This document shows positions 1-44,500 of a DNA stretch of 64,000 nt, piece by piece (the stretch's first letter is position 1; the number at the start of each line of letters is the position of its first letter). The translations under genes and the position numbers were made by a program. The notes beneath the pieces are model-generated. The model was not told the origin of the DNA and ran no database searches. It saw only the letters and a list, made by a program, of their open reading frames with translations. Origin of the DNA: Prochilodus magdalenae (taxonomy: Eukaryota; Chordata; Actinopteri; Characiformes; Prochilodontidae); the NCBI GenBank assembly GCA_024036415.1, contig JAMWET010006979.1:407501-471500 (forward strand). The letters run 5' to 3'.

Positions 1-239
1 TAAATGATAGTGAAATTCAGCTTGATCAGACTTACAGTTGTTGAGAAACAGTTATGTAGCTTTTATAGCGCCCCATATTGGTGTAATTGCACCAAATTCT
101 ACACGCGACCTCAGAATCTAGTCCAGAACCAAATTCCCAAGATTAACTCAACTCCTTAAAAATGTATAGAATTTTTTATTATTAACATATTTTTTTCCCG
201 AAGGGTTTATTTGCATATTGCAGCCATATTGTTTACATA

Positions 240-1789
240 CACTGCTCAAAAAAAAAAAAAAAAGGGCACACTCAAATAACACATCCTAGATCTGAATGAA
301 TGGAATATTCTGATTGAATACTTTGTTCTGTACAAAGTTTAATGTGCTGACGACAAAATCTCACAAAAATCATCAATGGAAATCAAATTTATTAACCAAT
401 GGAGGCCTGGATTTGGAGTCACACTCAAAATTAAAAGTTGGAAAACACACTACAGGCTGATCCAACTTTGATGTAATGTCCTTAAAAGTCAAAATGAAGC
501 TCAGTATTGTGTGTGGCCTCCACGTGCCTGTATGCCCTCCCTACAACTCTTGGGCATGCTCTTGATGAGGTGGCGGATGGTCTCCTGAGGGATCTCCTCC
601 AAGACCTGGACTAAAGCATCCGCCAACACCTGGACAGTCTGTGGTGCAACGTGACGTTGGTGGATGGAGCGAGACATAATGTCCCAGACGTGCTCAATCG
701 GATTCAGGTCTGGGGAACAGGCGGGCCAGTCCATAGCTTCAATGCCTTTATCTTGCAGGAACTGCTGACACACTCCAGCCACATGAGGTCTAGCTTTGTC
801 CTGCATTAGGAGGAACCCAGGGCCAACCGCACCAGCATACGGTCTCACAAAGGGTCTGAGGATCTCATCTCGGTACCTATTGACAGTCAGGCTACCTCTG
901 TCGAGCACATGGAGGGCTGTGCGGCCCTCCAAAGAAATGCCACCCCACACCATTACTGACCCACTGTCAAACCGGTCATGCTGAAGGATGTTGCAGGCAG
1001 CAGATCGCTCTCCACAGTGTCTCCAGACTCTGTCACGTCGTTCAAATGTGCTCAGTGTGAACCTGCTTTCATCTTTGAAGAGCACAGGGCGCCAGTGGCG
1101 AATTTGCCAATCCTGGTGTTCTCTGGCAAATGCCAAGCATTCTGCACGGTGTTGGGCTGTGAGCACAGCCGCCATCTGTGGACATCGGGCCCTCATACTA
1201 TCCTCATGGAGTTGGTTTCTAACCGTTGGTGCAGACACATGCACATTTGTGGCCTGCTGGAGGTCATTTTGCAGGGCTCTGGCAGTGCTACTCCTGTTCC
1301 TCCTTGCACAAAGGCGGAGGTAGCGGTCCTGCTGCCGGGTTGTTGCCCTCCTACGGCCTCCACCACGTCTCTTGGTGTGCTGGCCTGTCTCCTGGTAGCG
1401 CCTCCAGGCTCTGGACACTATGCTAACAGACACAGCAAACCTTCTTGCCACAGCTCGCATTGATGTGCCATCCTGGATGAGCTGCACTACCTGAGCCACT
1501 TGTGTTGGTTGTAGAGTCTGTCTTTCAAGACTTCAACATTCAAAAGTGACCAAAACATCAGCCAGAAAGCATAGGTACCGAGAAGTGGTCTGTGGTACCC
1601 ACCTGCAGAACCACTCCTTTATTAAGTGTGTCTTACTAATCGCCAATAATTTCCACCTGTTGTCTATTCCATTTGCACAACAGCATGTGAAATTGATTGT
1701 CAATCAGTGGACAGTTTGATTTCACAGAAGTTTGATTTACCTGGAGTTATAGTGTTGTTTAAGTGTTCCCTTTATTTTTTTGAGCAGTG
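240..1789 (-). mobile_element. Tc1/mariner transposon, full length with inverted repeats
   Basis: The element starts CACTGCTCAAAA at 240 and ends with the complement TTTTTTGAGCAGTG at 1789. It is flanked by the TA target duplication (238-239 and 1790-1791). The length is 1550 bp, typical for Tc1. The inverted repeats share CACTGCTCAAAA, then an A-rich run and AAAGGG. It holds one long transposase frame on the minus strand. Confidence 0.93.
501..1499 (-). CDS. Tc1-type transposase, DD34E, start codon apparently lost
   Basis: A 332-codon open frame. An N-terminal HTH/paired-like domain (residues 1-100) is followed by the DDE domain, with Asp143 (KDESRF), Asp234 (QDKARPH) and Glu269 (SPDLNPIE). 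Exactly 34 residues lie between the second Asp and the Glu, the Tc1 spacing. The C-terminus [10 protein letters not shown] is intact. The first codon at 1499 is GTG within [11 protein letters not shown]; upstream in frame there is a TGA at 1533-1535 and no ATG. The first in-frame ATG is codon 14 (1460), inside the first helix. The element is therefore structurally fresh but probably not translated correctly. The QDN of the family is QDK here. Confidence 0.88.
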   Translation of the reverse strand: MAQVVQLIQDGTSMRAVARRFAVSVSIVSRAWRRYQETGQHTKRRGGGRRRATTRQQDRYLRLCARRNRSSTARALQNDLQQATNVHVSAPTVRNQLHEDSMRARCPQMAAVLTAQHRAECLAFAREHQDWQIRHWRPVLFKDESRFTLSTFERRDRVWRHCGERSAACNILQHDRFDSGSVMVWGGISLEGRTALHVLDRGSLTVNRYRDEILRPFVRPYAGAVGPGFLLMQDKARPHVAGVCQQFLQDKGIEAMDWPACSPDLNPIEHVWDIMSRSIHQRHVAPQTVQVLADALVQVLEEIPQETIRHLIKSMPKSCREGIQARGGHTQY

Positions 1790-1914
1790 TATATATTTTG
1801 GTCAATCAAAGCCATTTTTTTTTTTTTACAACTGTTGTTGCAGAAATGATTAAAACTGATTTAAAGATATATAAATAAACAAAAAATAAATACAGGCAGC
1901 AAATGAAGGCTGAC

Positions 1915-34524
<32,610 letters not shown>

Positions 34525-35573
34525 GGAATCGCACCGAGGGAGCGATGGGCGAGTCCCAGCAGTTCAAAAGGCGACACGAAATCAACGCGAATTTAGAAAC
34601 TTTTCCCTAATGTGGCGAAATTCGGCTAGAAATCCTTCTGGAAACGAGTTATCCTCCACTTGGCCCTCTTCTCACATTTTTACAGCAACGTGTGAGATGC
34701 AAAAAATTGACTCTTGAGCATGAGCGGCTACTCATGCACAACTGCGACGGTCAGTTATTTGAAATAAGTTCAAACTTCTCTCTGCCTCCAGATTAAAGTT
34801 GTTGTAATTGTGTCACACAGGCGAACCCACGCCGTCGCATTGGACACGCCCTCTGTGCGCTCAACAGCCTATAGGGCGTGAGGGATTGGACACGTGACTG
34901 GCCTTGTCCTAAAAAATTGTGGACCAATCCTTAGATTAATTTTTGTCCAAAATGGTGTTTTAATCGAAAACCCCACGTATGTGTGTCCATGGTAGACGTT
35001 GTTATTAAGGGCACCGTCACTTAAGAACAATAGTACAATTACTTTATCAAGTGGGGAACTGTCACCCAGTCTAAGAACACTAGCAGTAACGCTAAACATA
35101 TAAATGAAATAGTAAAATTTTGTATGTCAGTAATTATAGCATCTATCATCTATCTAGAAACTGTTTGTAAGTTTATGTCACATCCATTTTCGTTAATCGG
35201 ACAAAAACATGTTCTCCAAAAAAAAAAAGCATTGCAGTCGTTGTCAGTCCCTTATTCTGTCCTTATTTATCAGCTCGCATAAAAGAACCAAGTTTACTGA
35301 AGAGTTTGTTTTCAGCCGATAGGCTCCTGCTGCGTCCTGCAGCTTTATCTGTTGACAGCATTTAGACCGAAGACCCGTCTTAATTTCACGCTGTACAGCT
35401 GGCAATAAGAAAATCACGTGCGACTGTTTATAGATTTAGTTACATTTCTAAAACCCGGACCTAACTTAATGTTTGAAAGCTTGACGTGGCAGAGCATCAC
35501 ACAGTAGGTGTGTGTATCCACAGCTGTCAACCTCATCTGACACGATGATGTAACCAATACAGCGTTACCCAAA
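34525..35573. promoter_or_regulatory. Shared divergent kdm6a-fundc1 promoter region
   Basis: 1049 bp separate the two divergent start codons. The end nearest kdm6a is GC/CpG-richer than the flanking introns. No recognised transposon and no clear TATA box at a sensible place. Confidence 0.6.
34838..34928. promoter_or_regulatory. Promoter-proximal CCAAT/E-box cluster upstream of kdm6a
   Basis: Two inverted CCAAT words in a shared context (ATTGGACACG at 34839 and 34885), the second fused to a CACGTGAC E-box (891-898), and one forward CCAAT at 34924. They lie 310-400 bp upstream of the kdm6a ATG, consistent with NF-Y/USF-type sites of a TATA-less promoter. Function is inferred only. Confidence 0.45.
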
Positions 35574-35580
35574 ATGGCGG
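35554..35580 (+). promoter_or_regulatory. fundc1: CCAAT word and YY1-type motif at the fundc1 start
   Basis: CCAAT at 35554-35558, and AAAATGGCGG at 35571-35580 overlapping the start codon, the arrangement known for YY1-bound short-5'UTR genes. Binding is inferred from sequence. Confidence 0.45.
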
Positions 35581-35595
35581 AACAACACCGAGAAG
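35574..35595 (+). CDS. fundc1: fundc1 exon 1
   Basis: A 22-nt first coding exon, MAEQHRE plus one base, donor GTTAGT. Confidence 0.88.
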
Positions 35596-38500
35596 GTTAG
35601 TGTGAATAAAAATACGACTGCTGCGTTTGGTTCCTTCGTGTTTTAGTCTGCTAATAGCCACATCAGTGGCACTGCTTAGGGTTTCGCTGTTTAGTCTGTA
35701 GTCACAAATATAATGTTATCCGCCGGTTCTGTTTTGCTGATGTTGACTCTTTATGGTGCGCTGCTACCAGCATAGTCGGCTCGAGGGAGACAGTTAGCTT
35801 AAGGTAGCTGCACAGCTACACTTCCAAAATCAGTCAGGAGCGCTGCTCAGCATGTACAACTGTGTAACCGCTAAATAGCTAAAATTCCTTGTGGACTTCC
35901 TGACCTGTCTGTCCTGTAAAGAATGAAACACCTGGGTGTTTTGCAAATGAGCTAATTCAACGTTACAAGGGATAATAGCTTTGTGTAAAAAGACGGTCTG
36001 CTAATAATAAAAAGGGCTAGCCTAGCTGGAGGTAAACATCAGAGGCTGTAGTGTGGTTTGTTATAGCCTGAGCATATTCTGCTTCCCGGAGCTCCTAAAC
36101 GTATTGACTTGAAGGTCAGATGATTGCCAAGTATGCGCAGTATAGTGAATATAGTTAGGTATGTACAGGGGTTGGACATTGAAACTGAAACACCTGTCAT
36201 TTTAGTGTGGGAGGTTTCATGGCTAAATTGGACCAGCCTGGTGGCCAATCTCCATTAATTGCACATTGCACCAGTAAGAGCAGAGTGTGAAGGTTCAGTT
36301 AGCAGGTAAGAGCACAGTTCTGCTCAAAATATTGCAATGCACACAACATTATGGGTGACATACCAGAGTTCAAAAGAGGACAAATTGTTGGTGCACGTCT
36401 TGCTGGCGCATCTGTGACCAAGACAGCAAGTCTTTGTGATGTATCAAGAGCCACGGTATCCAGGGTAATGTCAGCATACCACCAAGAAGGACGAACCACA
36501 TCCAACAGGATTAACTGTGGACGCAGGAGGAAGTTGTCTGAAAGGGATGTTCGGGTGCTAACCCGGATTGTATCCAAAAAACATAAAACCCTGGCTGCCC
36601 AAATCACTGCAGAATTAAATGTGCACCTCAACTCTCCCTACACCATACTAATAAATGATTGTGGTCTAAAACCAGGTGTTTCAGTTTCATTGTCCAACCC
36701 CTGTATGTTCAGCAGTGGTGGACAGTAACAAAGTAAATATAGCTATGGACTGTACTTTTAAGTATTTCCATCCTAGGGGACTTTTTATTTTAACTCCACT
36801 ACATTTCAAAGTCAAATATCTGACTATTTATTCCACTACATTATGCAAGTTTATTAATGGACTCTTAGCATATCCATTTCCAAAGACATCCTTGTCAGAC
36901 TTATTAATGACTTTCTATTAAAAGAAAGAAATTGCAAAAGAAATCTGTACTGTTAGGTGAAAAATAAACTAACATTCAGTAAGAAACTATACAAATTGAC
37001 AAGTGTAATTACACATATGTATATATATATTGCATAGTTAAATTGCACAGATATATTTTACCACAGGTATTTTATAGATATTGCACAGTTACGTTCTCTT
37101 ATACCAGCTACATGAATACTGGCAATCTTGGCAGTCGCCTAATACTGATGGTATTGACAGTTAGAGTGCATGAATTAGTGATGTTTACAGTCAGTACAAG
37201 ATGTAAACAAGTGATATGCAGGGTGATGAGGTGCAGCAGCGAATAATGCACAACAATTAAGTTACACTGAATATATAGGTAGAAATGGGTCCATATAGTG
37301 TTGTACAGTAGTAAGTGTCTGATGCCATGCTTGGGAAGGTTCCAGTTGTAGAGCCCAACAGAAAAGAGCTGCAGTATCTCTCCTTAACACACCACTGGTG
37401 GAGGAACCTGTTAATGAAGGTGATGGCCTGTGCTGTGACTGTCTCCTGTAGTGGGTGAGAGTTGTTCTCCATTATGGATACAAGGCTGACCAACATCCTT
37501 TTCTCCCCAACTACCTCCACTGGGTCCAACGCACAGCAGTATAAAAGTGACAGAGTCTCTCCACCTAAAATGAGTTGATTAAGAGTCCAGAAATAATAAT
37601 AGGGCATTGGAGCCATATTAAATCATGTTACATTTACTTTCCATATTTTAAGGTAGATACTTAGGTACTTTTGCTCTATTGGAGGTCTAAAGGGAGGAAC
37701 TTCTACCTGTGCTGCAGTAATATTTTACCATGGGGATGTTTGCTTTAACTCAAGTACATGGTTTGTGTACTTCATATACTACTGATGTACAGTGGACATA
37801 TATTCAAGTACAAATGACAGGGGTTTTCTAAAGTATTATAATATAATAACATTTATAATATACTGACTGACAAAATTAAAGCCTCTGAGGGAATTGTTGG
37901 TATCAAACAAACGATATGTGTAAATGTAATAATTATATATGGAAGTGATTACAACATTAGAGCAACAGGATGATTTTATTGTGGAAAACTGTACAAATAA
38001 AAGTCCTCTCTAGTTCCATGTTGGATCTTTTTTAGCCAAAATACAAGATGAGATACAGTTGGGCATAGAGGCATACAGGTTCTGTATGGCATTCTGCAGC
38101 AAATTTGCCCACAGTTTTTCCCGCTGGGCCTGTAGATCGTACATACCCATAGGCTGATGGCTTGGTGATAAAACAGGCCAAGGAAGTGTTGCCATCTGGT
38201 AGAGAGATTCCTGGGAAATACTTGCTGTGGACGAACATTATGCTGCTGGAAAAGACAGTTGAAAGCCCTGCCATGAGAGGCAACCCATTCAGCCAGAGAA
38301 TGTGCTGCCCATATCGCTGAGCTGTCAGTCTCACATGTCAAAGATCTCACCCAACGTGATTGGTTTCCCTAAGAGAGCCTGGATTCGGTGCTAAAGGCAG
38401 AACAGTTCCAGTCCATAGCGGTCCAGGCTTTTCAGACACCACTGCAACCAAAGGCGGTGGTGACTTGCTGTCAATGGCAGGGCACTTAATGGGGACTGTG

Positions 38501-41500
38501 ACACCAAATTCCCTTCTGCTAAGCACCTTGAAAACATCCAGGCAGAGGCAGTGGCATGTATTGAAGGTGTGACCTGTGTCTGGATAGTGGACAAAGAAAC
38601 TGTGGAAGGTGCTTGTGCTTGTTGATGGATCAAACAATCCTTTTCACTGAAGTTTTGTCTGGGCCATCCAGAGCCTGTGTGCTTGCCCTCAATTAATCAG
38701 GCCACATCTGTAATCATTTGCATATTTGTATATATCTACATAACGTAACTATGTAATGGCATCTTAAGTTTTACAGCAGTCTGACATTTCTATTTGGGTG
38801 CACTGTTTTTGTCAATAAGTTTACTATTAAAAGGAAACTAAGAAGTTAAAAGGTTGATTGTAGATTGTATACAGGTGTGCATGTGCTCTCATTGGGTGAG
38901 GAAGGAGGTTATTCTACAAGGCCAATTTTGCCCCAAAGTTGCAATTTAGGCAGCCCTGCTGTACATATTGTATAGTGTAGGTAATGTTTAATTTCCATAT
39001 ACACAATTTTATTTTTGAGGTCTGCTAAAGAATAGATTATTAAATCTTTTACTTTAAACATTCATCCTGTACAGCTGTATTTACTGTCTGTCTAATATGC
39101 TTTCTTGATCAGTTTGTTTTGCTTGAGCAATTATTATGTGTCTTAAGGCACAGTACAGTGAAGACACGTTGACTGACCGGTCCTCCTTTTACCACTTTAA
39201 GGCCAGGGCGATGCAGACAGTGAAGATGAGGCCTATGAGGTTGTGGACTTGACAGAATATGCGCGCAGTCACCAGTGGTGGAGCAGAGTTTTCGGGAGTA
39301 ACTCTGGCCCTATAGCAGAGAAGTACTCTGTGGCCACTCAGATCATGATGGGTGGGGTCACTGGCTGGTACGTGCAAAACATATTTCGGGGTGTCATTTG
39401 CAGTGTTTCCTCTGAAAACACTAACCATAAATACTGCATAATGGCATTTTATTGATTTACAACGCGTTCCAAATTATTATGCAAATTATATTTTTCCCGA
39501 TTTTCCTAAATGGGTGATGCAAATGACAGTCAGTATAATAAAAGTCATCACCAGTTAGAGTATAAATCGAATTTTATTAAACAAACCTCCCAATGATAAC
39601 AGTATATTCTTAAAAAATTTAAAAAAACTCAAAATGTACTGTTCCAAATTATTATGCACAGCAGAGTTTCAAAACATTTTATAGGTTGTAAAGAACTGAA
39701 AATGGTCATTTGTTGAATTTGCAGCATTAGGAGGTCACATTCACTGAAATCAAAAGCTATTTCAATCAAAAACATCCTAACAGGCCAAGTTACATGTTAA
39801 CACTTCACAGTTCTTGCATCCATTGAACTTGTGAGTTTTTGGAGAGTTTCTGCTTGAATTTCTTTGCATGATGTCAGAATAGCCTCCCAAAGCTGCTGTT
39901 TTTATGTGAACTGCCTCCCACCCTCATAGATCTTTTGCTTGATGATACTCCAAAGGTTCTCTATAGGGTTGAGGTCAGGGGAAGAGGGTGGCCACCCCAT
40001 GTGTTTCTCTCCTTTTATGCCCATAGCAGCCAATGACACAGAGCATTGAGCAGCATGAGATGGTGCATTGTCATGCATGAAGATGATTTTGCTCCGGAAG
40101 GCACGGTTCTTCTTTTTGTACCACGGAAGAAGGTGGTCAGTCAGAAATCTATACATTTGCCGAGGTCATTTTCACACCTTCAGGGACCCTAAAGGGGCCT
40201 ACCAGCTCTCTCCCTATGATTCCGGCCCAAAACATGACTCTGCCACCGCCTTGCTGACGTCGCAGCCTTGTTGGGACATGGTGGCCATCCACCAACCATC
40301 CACTACTCCATCCATGTCTGGGCCCACTGCAAACGTTTCTGCTTGTGAGCACTGGTTAGGGGTGGCCGAATAGTAGGTTTATGCACCACAACAAGCCTTT
40401 GAAGGATCCTACACCTTGAGGTTTGCGGGACTCCAGAGGCACCAGCAGCTTCAAATACCCGTTTGCTGGTTTGTAATGGCATTTTATCAGCTGCTCTCTT
40501 AATCCGATGACCTTGCCTGGCAGAAACCTTCCTCATGCTGCCTTTATCTGCACGAACCCGTCTGTGCTCTGAATCGGCCAAAAATCTCTTCACAGTACAA
40601 TGATCACGCTTAAGTTTTCGTTGCCAGGTGAGCCCTTTCATTGGGCTCACCTGGCAAACTTATTATCACAGGTGTCTGAGATTGTTTTCAGTGATACAAG
40701 GAGCCCTGAGACACAATACCATCCATGAGTTTAATTGAGAAACAAAAAAAATTAATCTTTGACACTTAAATCCAATTTGCATAATAATTTGGAACGTGGT
40801 GTAGAATGTGATGTGAATATCCATTTTCTATTAAAATACTGTTATGTTTTATGTGTGTAAATGATGTAATTCAGACATCCATCATGTTAAACATTTTATT
40901 TTATAAATATTATTACTAATTGTTTACTAATTAAAATTGTGTCATACATTTGGATCTCGTCCTCAGGTGTGCTGGATATCTATTTCAAAGGGTCGGAAAA
41001 ATAGCTGCTACTGCAGTAGGCGGAGGGTTTCTCCTACTACAGGTACAAAGCATCAGCATACCTAGTAGTTCATGTTCATATCATATTGTATATCCAAAGT
41101 ACTGTCCAAAAGTCAGAGCCCGTACGTTATATGTTTCCACCATGGAAATTAAAACCATGGAAAACATAAATAAAAATGAAATCATTTAACAAAATACAAT
41201 CAAATTTAAAATATTAAATAAATGGAAGGAAGGTGGTTTTGTTCTTTTGTACAGGACTATACACAAAGGTTAACTATACTGAAGCTTACAACATGTATTC
41301 TAAAAAAATCATTGCTCTTGTACAGATTGCTAACCACAGTGGATATGTGCAAGTTGACTGGAAAAAAGTGGAGAAAGATGTAAACAAAGCCAAGCGACAT
41401 CTGAAGAAGAAGGCTAACAAAGCAGCCCCTGAAATAAACACCTTCATTGAGGAGGTAAGGGGTATTGTATCCATGCAGTTTTTGTACATGCAATTGAGTT

Positions 41501-44500
41501 AATATCAAGTAGCCTTTATTTGGGAAAAAGTAGTACATAATAGCAAATTGTTGATTTAGAATATGACTGATTAAATTGATTATAAAGTGGCTTTACCTCA
41601 GGGGATGGCTTGGGAAGAGAAGCATTTGTTGCATATCAGTTTACAGATTATGCAGCTAACTGTGTACTTATAATATATATATATATATATATATAATCCA
41701 ACCTTTCTGATTTTAGCTAGAGTATGACTTTATTCATGGGAAAACCTTTTGATTATCTTCTGTCCCATTTGGAATCATCACAGTGTATGGTGGCCTACAT
41801 GTAGGATCTATGCTTATTTCCTGTGTTTTAATAATAAATACAACATTCCTATTTGGTCATATAATTTATTAGTGTTGAAATGGTACACTGTTTTAAGGCA
41901 TATATATCTTAACACGTCTATCATATGTCCCCATATCAGAGATATTAAATTCTTATTCAATGTAATTCTAAAGAAAGGAGTGAAAAGCCACAGTCATTAT
42001 GTATGTTAAACCTATTAAGTGTAGCCCACCAAAAATATTCAACAGCGGTGCTGTAGTCAAAAACTACTCACAAGAGAAGGTCTAAGGATGGTAAAACTGA
42101 GTCACACAGAGTGAAAAAGACACCAAAAAAGGTTCTGTAACAATAGTGAAACCCTTTTTGGTGCTACATAGAACCATCTACAAAAATACAGAACAATATA
42201 TATTTATATATATGTTTTCAGTCATAAAGAAGAGCCATGTAACCATGCAAATAACTATTTTTGCATGTAGTTGTTCTCAAAGTTTGATTAAACCCATTAT
42301 TGCAAGGGTACATTTTATGCATATACCTCAAATCCATCCATCCGAATATATCCATGTTTTCTTTTCAGTAGACACTGTAGGTCTAAAAGCATCACTGCTT
42401 AACACATATCACAGTTTATAACAGCTACGGCAGCAGTTAGCTCAGTCTGTTTAGGTATGACTGATTAAACATGTATGTTACTCAGTTCTAATCATGTTCA
42501 GGTGTGCTTTTCACAAATGAATGTAGAGTTATCTGGGGATAATTGGCAATGAAAATTCTGGAAATTTGTATTTGTCATTTAGATGTCATTAAAATGTTGC
42601 CCCAAATAAAGGTATTTAAATTAAGGTTCACATTTCAGACTCTTGATAGGGAAAACTGCACCATAAATAATAGCACCATCTGTTGGTAAAACAACAAAAG
42701 TACAAAATTATTAGGGTTGTTCTATCTCTAATGTTGCATTTTTTAGGCTTGTGAAATTGGAAAACCAACCCCAATGTCATTAAAGCAAAAGCCTTTTTGG
42801 ATTTGTTTTGGTCATTGACAAACTTCTCACACAAACATTACTGTAATGATCTAGTGACATTGCTCTCAGACAGTGTTCTGCAGTCACTTGTTGCTTTCGG
42901 AATTATTTTCAGATTGTATACTGCAATCTGAAAATTGCAATTGCAAACATTGTATATTGTTTGCCAGCTTGATGTGCTGTGTTCAGCACATATCTGAGAG
43001 TATTAAAGGGCTCTTAAAGTGCACTTTCTAATTAAACACAAACTTCAGCAACGTGGCACTTACCACTTGCTTTGAATACGACTTTGTGAGCTATACAAGT
43101 ATAGCTTTTTTGTTGTAAACACAAAAATTGAAAGGTTCATAAGGAGCTTTCAAATAAACAAACACCTTCATTTTTGAGGTTTGCTTCTCATTTCTCAGCT
43201 ATCACTGTTGTCTTTTAACTAGAGATACCATTATTTTTTCTGACAGGAATATTGAAACAATGAGTATTAGCTAATACGGAGTTGATATATTTACTTAGAA
43301 ATGACTAAATAATAAATAATAATAATGATAGTTTACACTTCTATAGCGCCTTTCACAAACTCAAGGGCGCTTTACAAACACTTTCTATGAGCACCTAAAA
43401 GTTTGCCATTAAGCTCCAACTACTCAATCACTCTATTACCCCACACAAGGCAAATCACAAAGTGTGTGCTAGTTTAGACTAGATTTGTTCCAGGATTGGA
43501 TTAGATTCATTTTTTATTTATCCAATATGCAGTCCATCCTTTTGATAAACAGCTAAAGAAACACAGAGAATAAAACATTTTTTATAACTTCCCTCAGGTG
43601 CCGTTCTGCCACTGACAGTTCAATATTGATCTCTATTTTAATAATAGTTAAATTGCCAGCGGTGTATTATACTGACCCAGGATGGAAAAGCAGTCAGAGA
43701 CACAAGACTGAAGTTGGTTTCTTATTTACCAGCTTCTTGTTCCAATTTTCCTGTTCAAACTCATATGGTGTAGCAGTTAACAGCAGTTGACTGAGGTACT
43801 AGAATGGCTCTGCTGCTCTGTTAAAGATGGTAACAGTCCTCAGTGCTTCATGAATGGGTTTATGAAAATCTGAAATACTTCTCGTCTCTTGTAGTTCTGA
43901 GCCTTTTTAAGTTGTTCAATCGCTAAACCATTCATTCTAAAGCTAGTGCAGTGTAGGCTTAACTGCGATTAGCAAAAAGATGCTAACATGCTAACTGAAA
44001 CAAATCCTCAAAGCTTTGACAGGAGTTAATTACAGCTCTACACATTCACACAGTAGGTTTAAAGCAGAATAATTTACTAATAATTTACTACTATAATAAA
44101 TTACCTTCAGGAAACGTGTAGCGCATAACAGCAGCACCTTTTAAGGTGGAACGGGAACATTTGAAAAAAGAGGCTGGCTAATTAGAAAGCTGACTTGAGC
44201 CTGTCATTCAGCCCCTGACTGAGTGCAAAACTTCTTTCTGATTACTTGTTCTTCAGATTAAAATGGTTTTTAACCATGTCGCCATTTTGACCCTGTCTGT
44301 GGAGCTCAGAACGTAGCTTCTCACGCCCTCATCTCTTGATCACTAGCATGAACAACCCTGTTAATGATTTTCTGGAATTGTGAGGTGTTTCTCAGTTGTG
44401 AGGAAAATAAGCATTTCAGATTCCAAAGCCGTTGTAGTTTTTCAAAAGTTCCTCCTCTTTCCAAGATCCATCATTAGAAGGGGGGGTTTCTCGTCTTTAC

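Larger units (their letters stand above)
1..1914 (-). other. kdm6a: kdm6a intron 17 (partial)
   Basis: Non-coding for the host gene. It is filled mostly by a full-length Tc1-type transposon at 240-1789. Nothing else was recognised. Confidence 0.85.
35596..39201 (+). other. fundc1: fundc1 intron 1
   Basis: 3.6 kb with a deleted Tc1 element (36166-36703), a possible retroelement remnant near 37040-37620 and a decayed Tc1 transposase (37966-38650). Confidence 0.7.

Noticed and set aside
978..1463. Plus-strand open frames over the first Tc1 element
   Set aside because: They are antisense shadows of the transposase frame and have no family resemblance.
501..1499. GTG at 1499 as the real transposase start
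   Set aside because: GTG is not a normal start in vertebrates, and the family alignment (VAQVVQL in the sister copy) shows it is an internal Val codon.
39203..39206. GGCCAG at 39201-39206 as fundc1 exon 2 acceptor
   Set aside because: Splicing there would shift the frame relative to exon 1; TTTAAG four bases earlier keeps it.
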